DNA from: Stigonema ocellatum SAG 48.90 = DSM 106950
GTDB taxonomy: Bacteria; Cyanobacteriota; Cyanobacteriia; Cyanobacteriales; Nostocaceae
Assembly: GCA_016903675.1 (NCBI GenBank)
Contig: JADQBA010000014.1
Span: forward strand, 46,525-110,524
Length of the DNA stretch: 64,000 bases
Direction: 5' to 3'
Of this stretch, positions 62,401 to 64,000 are shown one piece after another. The notes beneath the pieces are model-generated. The model did not search any database and was not told the DNA's origin. It was given only the letters and a program-made list of their open reading frames with translations. The position numbers and the translations under genes were made by a program. Position 1 is the first letter of the stretch; each line of letters begins with the position of its first letter.

Positions 62401-64000
62401 CAAAGCCAACGACAAGAGATTAGTAGGGTACATAGTAGCATCCTCGTCAGCACCAAGCAGCAGCCAACTACAAAACGAACTCAAACAGCAGCTACCAGAG
62501 TACATGGTGCCGTCAGCATTTGTGGTGATGGAAAGGCTACCGTTAACCCCCAACGGCAAACTAGACTTTGCCGCACTCCCAGCCCCAGACACAGCAGCAA
62601 CACCCACAGAAAACTATGTCCCACCCCGCACAGAGACACAACAGGCGATCGCCGACATCATCGGCGCAGTCCTAGGACAGCCAAAGGTAGGGATACACGA
62701 CAACTTCTTTGCCATGGGGGGACACTCACTGCTAGCGACCCTGGTGATTTCCAGGATGCGGCAGACCTTCTCCGTGGATATGCCCCTGCGGGACATATTT
62801 GAATACCCGACAGTGGCGACAATGGAAACAGCACTGGCAGCACATCGACTGCGGGAGTCGGGACTAGCAGTAGTAGCAATAGAACCAGTAGCAAGGAACA
62901 CAAATGAACTGCCATTGAGTTGGGCACAACAAAGACTGTGGTTTCTCGACCAATTCTCCGAGCAAAGTGCTAGCTACAACATCCCCGCAGCAGTAGAAAT
63001 GACAGGGGTACTAGATGTCAATGCACTAGAGCAAGCCTTCACAGAAATTGTCCAGCGCCACGAAGTATTGCGCACAAGTTTCCCACAGGTGAACGGGGTG
63101 CCGATGCAAGCGATCGCCCCACAGATATTGGTGAAAATACCAGTAGTAGACTTGCAGGGATTACCAGCAGCACAACAGTCAACATTAGTACAACAGCTAG
63201 CACTTGCCGATCAAAAAACCAGCTTTGACTTATCAACAGCGCCCTTAATCAGGGTAAAACTGTTGAGATTAGGTGAACAATCCCATGTGCTGCTATTGGT
63301 GATGCATCATATTATCTCCGATGCCTGGTCACTGGGAATCTTGATGAAAGAATTGTCAGCCCTATATACAGGCAACCTCACTCTAAAGCACAGTGGATTA
63401 CCAGAGTTAGCAATACAGTATGCAGACTTTGCTCATTGGCAAAGGCAGTGGTTGAGTGGACCTGCATATGCAGCACATCTAGAATACTGGCAGCAACACC
63501 TAGCCGGTGCACCACCTATCCTCGAACTGCCCACAGACCGACCGCGACCACCACAAGTGACCTATGGTGGTAGCAGTAGCAAATTTGACATCGAACCCAA
63601 CTTGAGCGCACAAATCAAAGCCTTAAGTCAAACAGCAGGGACAACCCTGTTTATGACCCTAGAAGCGGCATTTGTGACGTTGCTATCCCGTTATAGTGGG
63701 ACTGATGATATTGTGATAGGCACACCGATCGCCAACCGCAACCACCCAGAGATAGAACCCCTACTTGGCTTTTTTGTCAATACCTTGGTGCTGCGCCATG
63801 ATTTGAGCGGCAATCCCAGTTTTCAGGAGTTGCTCTTGCGGGTGCGGCAAGTGGCTTTGAATGCTTATGCTCACCAGGATGTGCCGTTTGAGCAAGTGGT
63901 AGAAGCCTTGCAGCCAGAACGCAATCTCAGCCACAGTCCTTTGTTCCAGGTGATGTTTGTTTTCCAAAATGCACCCATGGGGCAACTGGAATTGCCAGGT
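59486..64000 (+). CDS. NRPS, 5' part (TubC dock-C-A-PCP-C...), runs off the window
   Basis: At least 1505 residues, open at 64000. Residues 1-60 form a TubC-like docking domain (TIERFLSELANLDVKLWLE, later ERKAEIITFLQ). C1 (about 85-520; HHIISDAWS near 215), A (about 540-1035; TSGSTGKPKG near 695), PCP (GGHSLLA near 1080) and a second C (from about 1140; HHIISDAWS near 1275) follow. The A-domain code reads DLFNNALTYK, which I recall as an Ala code (as in McyA module 2). No epimerase is seen in the first module. The two C domains share long near-identical DNA stretches. The start overlaps the previous stop (ATGA), so it is the next enzyme in the line. Confidence 0.93.
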   Translation, partial: MTTIERFLSELANLDVKLWLEDSQEADSKKVRLRCNAPQGTLSPELLTQLAERKAEIITFLQQVSLESSPISIHINAGRTKADIPLSFAQARLWFLDQLESQSATYNISAAVQMTGALDVKALEQALAEIVQRHEVLRTSFHQVNDTPAQIVSEGTSVNLLVVDLQKLPEPKHSAEVQRLAVLEAQTPFDLSKSPLMRVSLLRLGEQSHVLLLVMHHIISDAWSLGIFIKELSALYRAFLTGEPSPLLDLTIQYADFAVWQRQWLSGEVLETKLNYWKQQLAGAPPIIELPTDRPRLPHQTFQGGNREFHLEKQLTQKLKNLSQKSGVTLFMTLQAAFVTLLHQYTAQDDILIGTPIANRNHREIEPLIGFFVNTLVLRNQIPGNPTFLELLKNVQQVTLEAHEHQDVPFEQVVEALQPERNLSYSPLFQVMFAFQNARMGKLELPGLTLTPLQIDNLTAKFDLTLSMEESPEQELVGSWEYNSDLFDGETIASMAQHFQQLLLAIVTDPQQRISELNLLTEQERDQLLVEWNDTEKEYPSQKCIHELFEAQVQLTPDAVALVFEDTQLTYHELNRRGNKVAEYLLRLGVKPEVLVGLCVERSVWMVVGLLGILKAGGAYVPLDPNYPQQRLSYMLEDSQVSVLLTQQSLHDKLPNQEQVVCLDTNWQTIDTGSGENLVSGARPDNLAYVIYTSGSTGKPKGVAIEHRSTVALLAWAQEVFTPQQIAGVLASTSICFDLSIFEMFVPLCWGGKIILAENALHLPTLSGVTLINTVPSAVTELLRNNGIPKEVCTVNLAGEALQNQLVQQLYQQDTIKQVFNLYGPSEDTTYSTFALCVPTKNIGSKSSKSPSIGRPIGNTKIYILDKQLQPVPVGVEGELYIGGAGLARGYLKKANLSAEKFIPNPYSEVPGARLYKTGDLARYRPDGNVEFRGRIDNQVKLRGFRIELGEIEAVLTKHPQVQQAVVLIRENKANDKRLVGYIVASSSAPSSSQLQNELKQQLPEYMVPSAFVVMERLPLTPNGKLDFAALPAPDTAATPTENYVPPRTETQQAIADIIGAVLGQPKVGIHDNFFAMGGHSLLATLVISRMRQTFSVDMPLRDIFEYPTVATMETALAAHRLRESGLAVVAIEPVARNTNELPLSWAQQRLWFLDQFSEQSASYNIPAAVEMTGVLDVNALEQAFTEIVQRHEVLRTSFPQVNGVPMQAIAPQILVKIPVVDLQGLPAAQQSTLVQQLALADQKTSFDLSTAPLIRVKLLRLGEQSHVLLLVMHHIISDAWSLGILMKELSALYTGNLTLKHSGLPELAIQYADFAHWQRQWLSGPAYAAHLEYWQQHLAGAPPILELPTDRPRPPQVTYGGSSSKFDIEPNLSAQIKALSQTAGTTLFMTLEAAFVTLLSRYSGTDDIVIGTPIANRNHPEIEPLLGFFVNTLVLRHDLSGNPSFQELLLRVRQVALNAYAHQDVPFEQVVEALQPERNLSHSPLFQVMFVFQNAPMGQLELPG

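Overview
The window reads as chromosomal DNA of a filamentous, probably heterocyst-type cyanobacterium (Nostocales). Evidence seen: abundant HIP1-type GCGATCGC octamers, many heptanucleotide tandem repeats between genes, cyanobacteria-specific genes (DUF1257/Ycf35, DUF2997, a BioU-like enzyme) and a giant FAAL/PKS/NRPS locus. I see no rRNA, tRNA or CRISPR array.

Layout. (1) 1-6.3 kb is core housekeeping: a DUF2997-DUF1257-ferredoxin operon, a BioU candidate, cobM, lgt, coaD and a coiled-coil gene. (2) 6.5-23 kb is an accessory, defence- and plasmid-like island in partial decay. It holds a PvuII-type DNA methyltransferase with no visible nuclease, a broken AAA ATPase/DUF4276-like pair, a truncated restriction-nuclease/ParA fusion, an XRE-ImmA/IrrE regulator-protease, Fic, an NB-ARC fragment, a parA remnant with a ribbon-helix-helix gene and palindromic sites, a pentapeptide-repeat protein, an HNH/J-domain pair, two dead tyrosine recombinases, and AbiEi next to Uma2. 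A 165-bp direct repeat brackets its middle (12.9 and 18.6 kb). (3) 23.2-29.8 kb is ordinary metabolism with heavy repeat content: DUF924, an SRPBCC protein, a cupin, a cysteine hydrolase divergent from a TrzA/SsnA-type amidohydrolase, a PepSY-like membrane protein and an orphan ABC permease.

(4) 30.2-64 kb is a specialised-metabolite locus, all on the + strand. It opens with a carbamoyltransferase cassette in the order known from saxitoxin clusters as sxtI-J-K-L. A dead MFS gene, a GT39-like membrane glycosyltransferase, two gene remnants, GtrA, a methyltransferase and a GH13 enzyme follow. Next comes an assembly line: protein 1 is FAAL-ACP-KS-AT-DH-cMT-ER-KR-ACP; protein 2 is KS-AT-ACP-aminotransferase-monooxygenase-C-A-PCP; protein 3, cut by the window edge, is TubC-dock-C-A-PCP-C. 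By domain logic a free fatty acid is activated, extended and alpha-methylated, extended again, then beta-aminated and alpha-hydroxylated. That predicts a 3-amino-2-hydroxy-4-methyl fatty acid, followed by Val (code DAFWLGGTFK) and probably Ala (code DLFNNALTYK). This matches the lipid logic of puwainaphycin/minutissamide/calophycin-type lipopeptides. The neighbouring carbamoyl and sugar genes suggest a carbamoylated or glycosylated relative that may be new.

Smaller points: a MITE family with two copies (76-184 and 24993-25107), each flanked by 10-bp direct repeats; a near-consensus Fur box at 9855-9873 with no iron gene beside it; a 30-bp in-frame insertion inside an adenylation domain; and a tiny leader ORF holding the only good ribosome-binding site in front of the first megasynthase.
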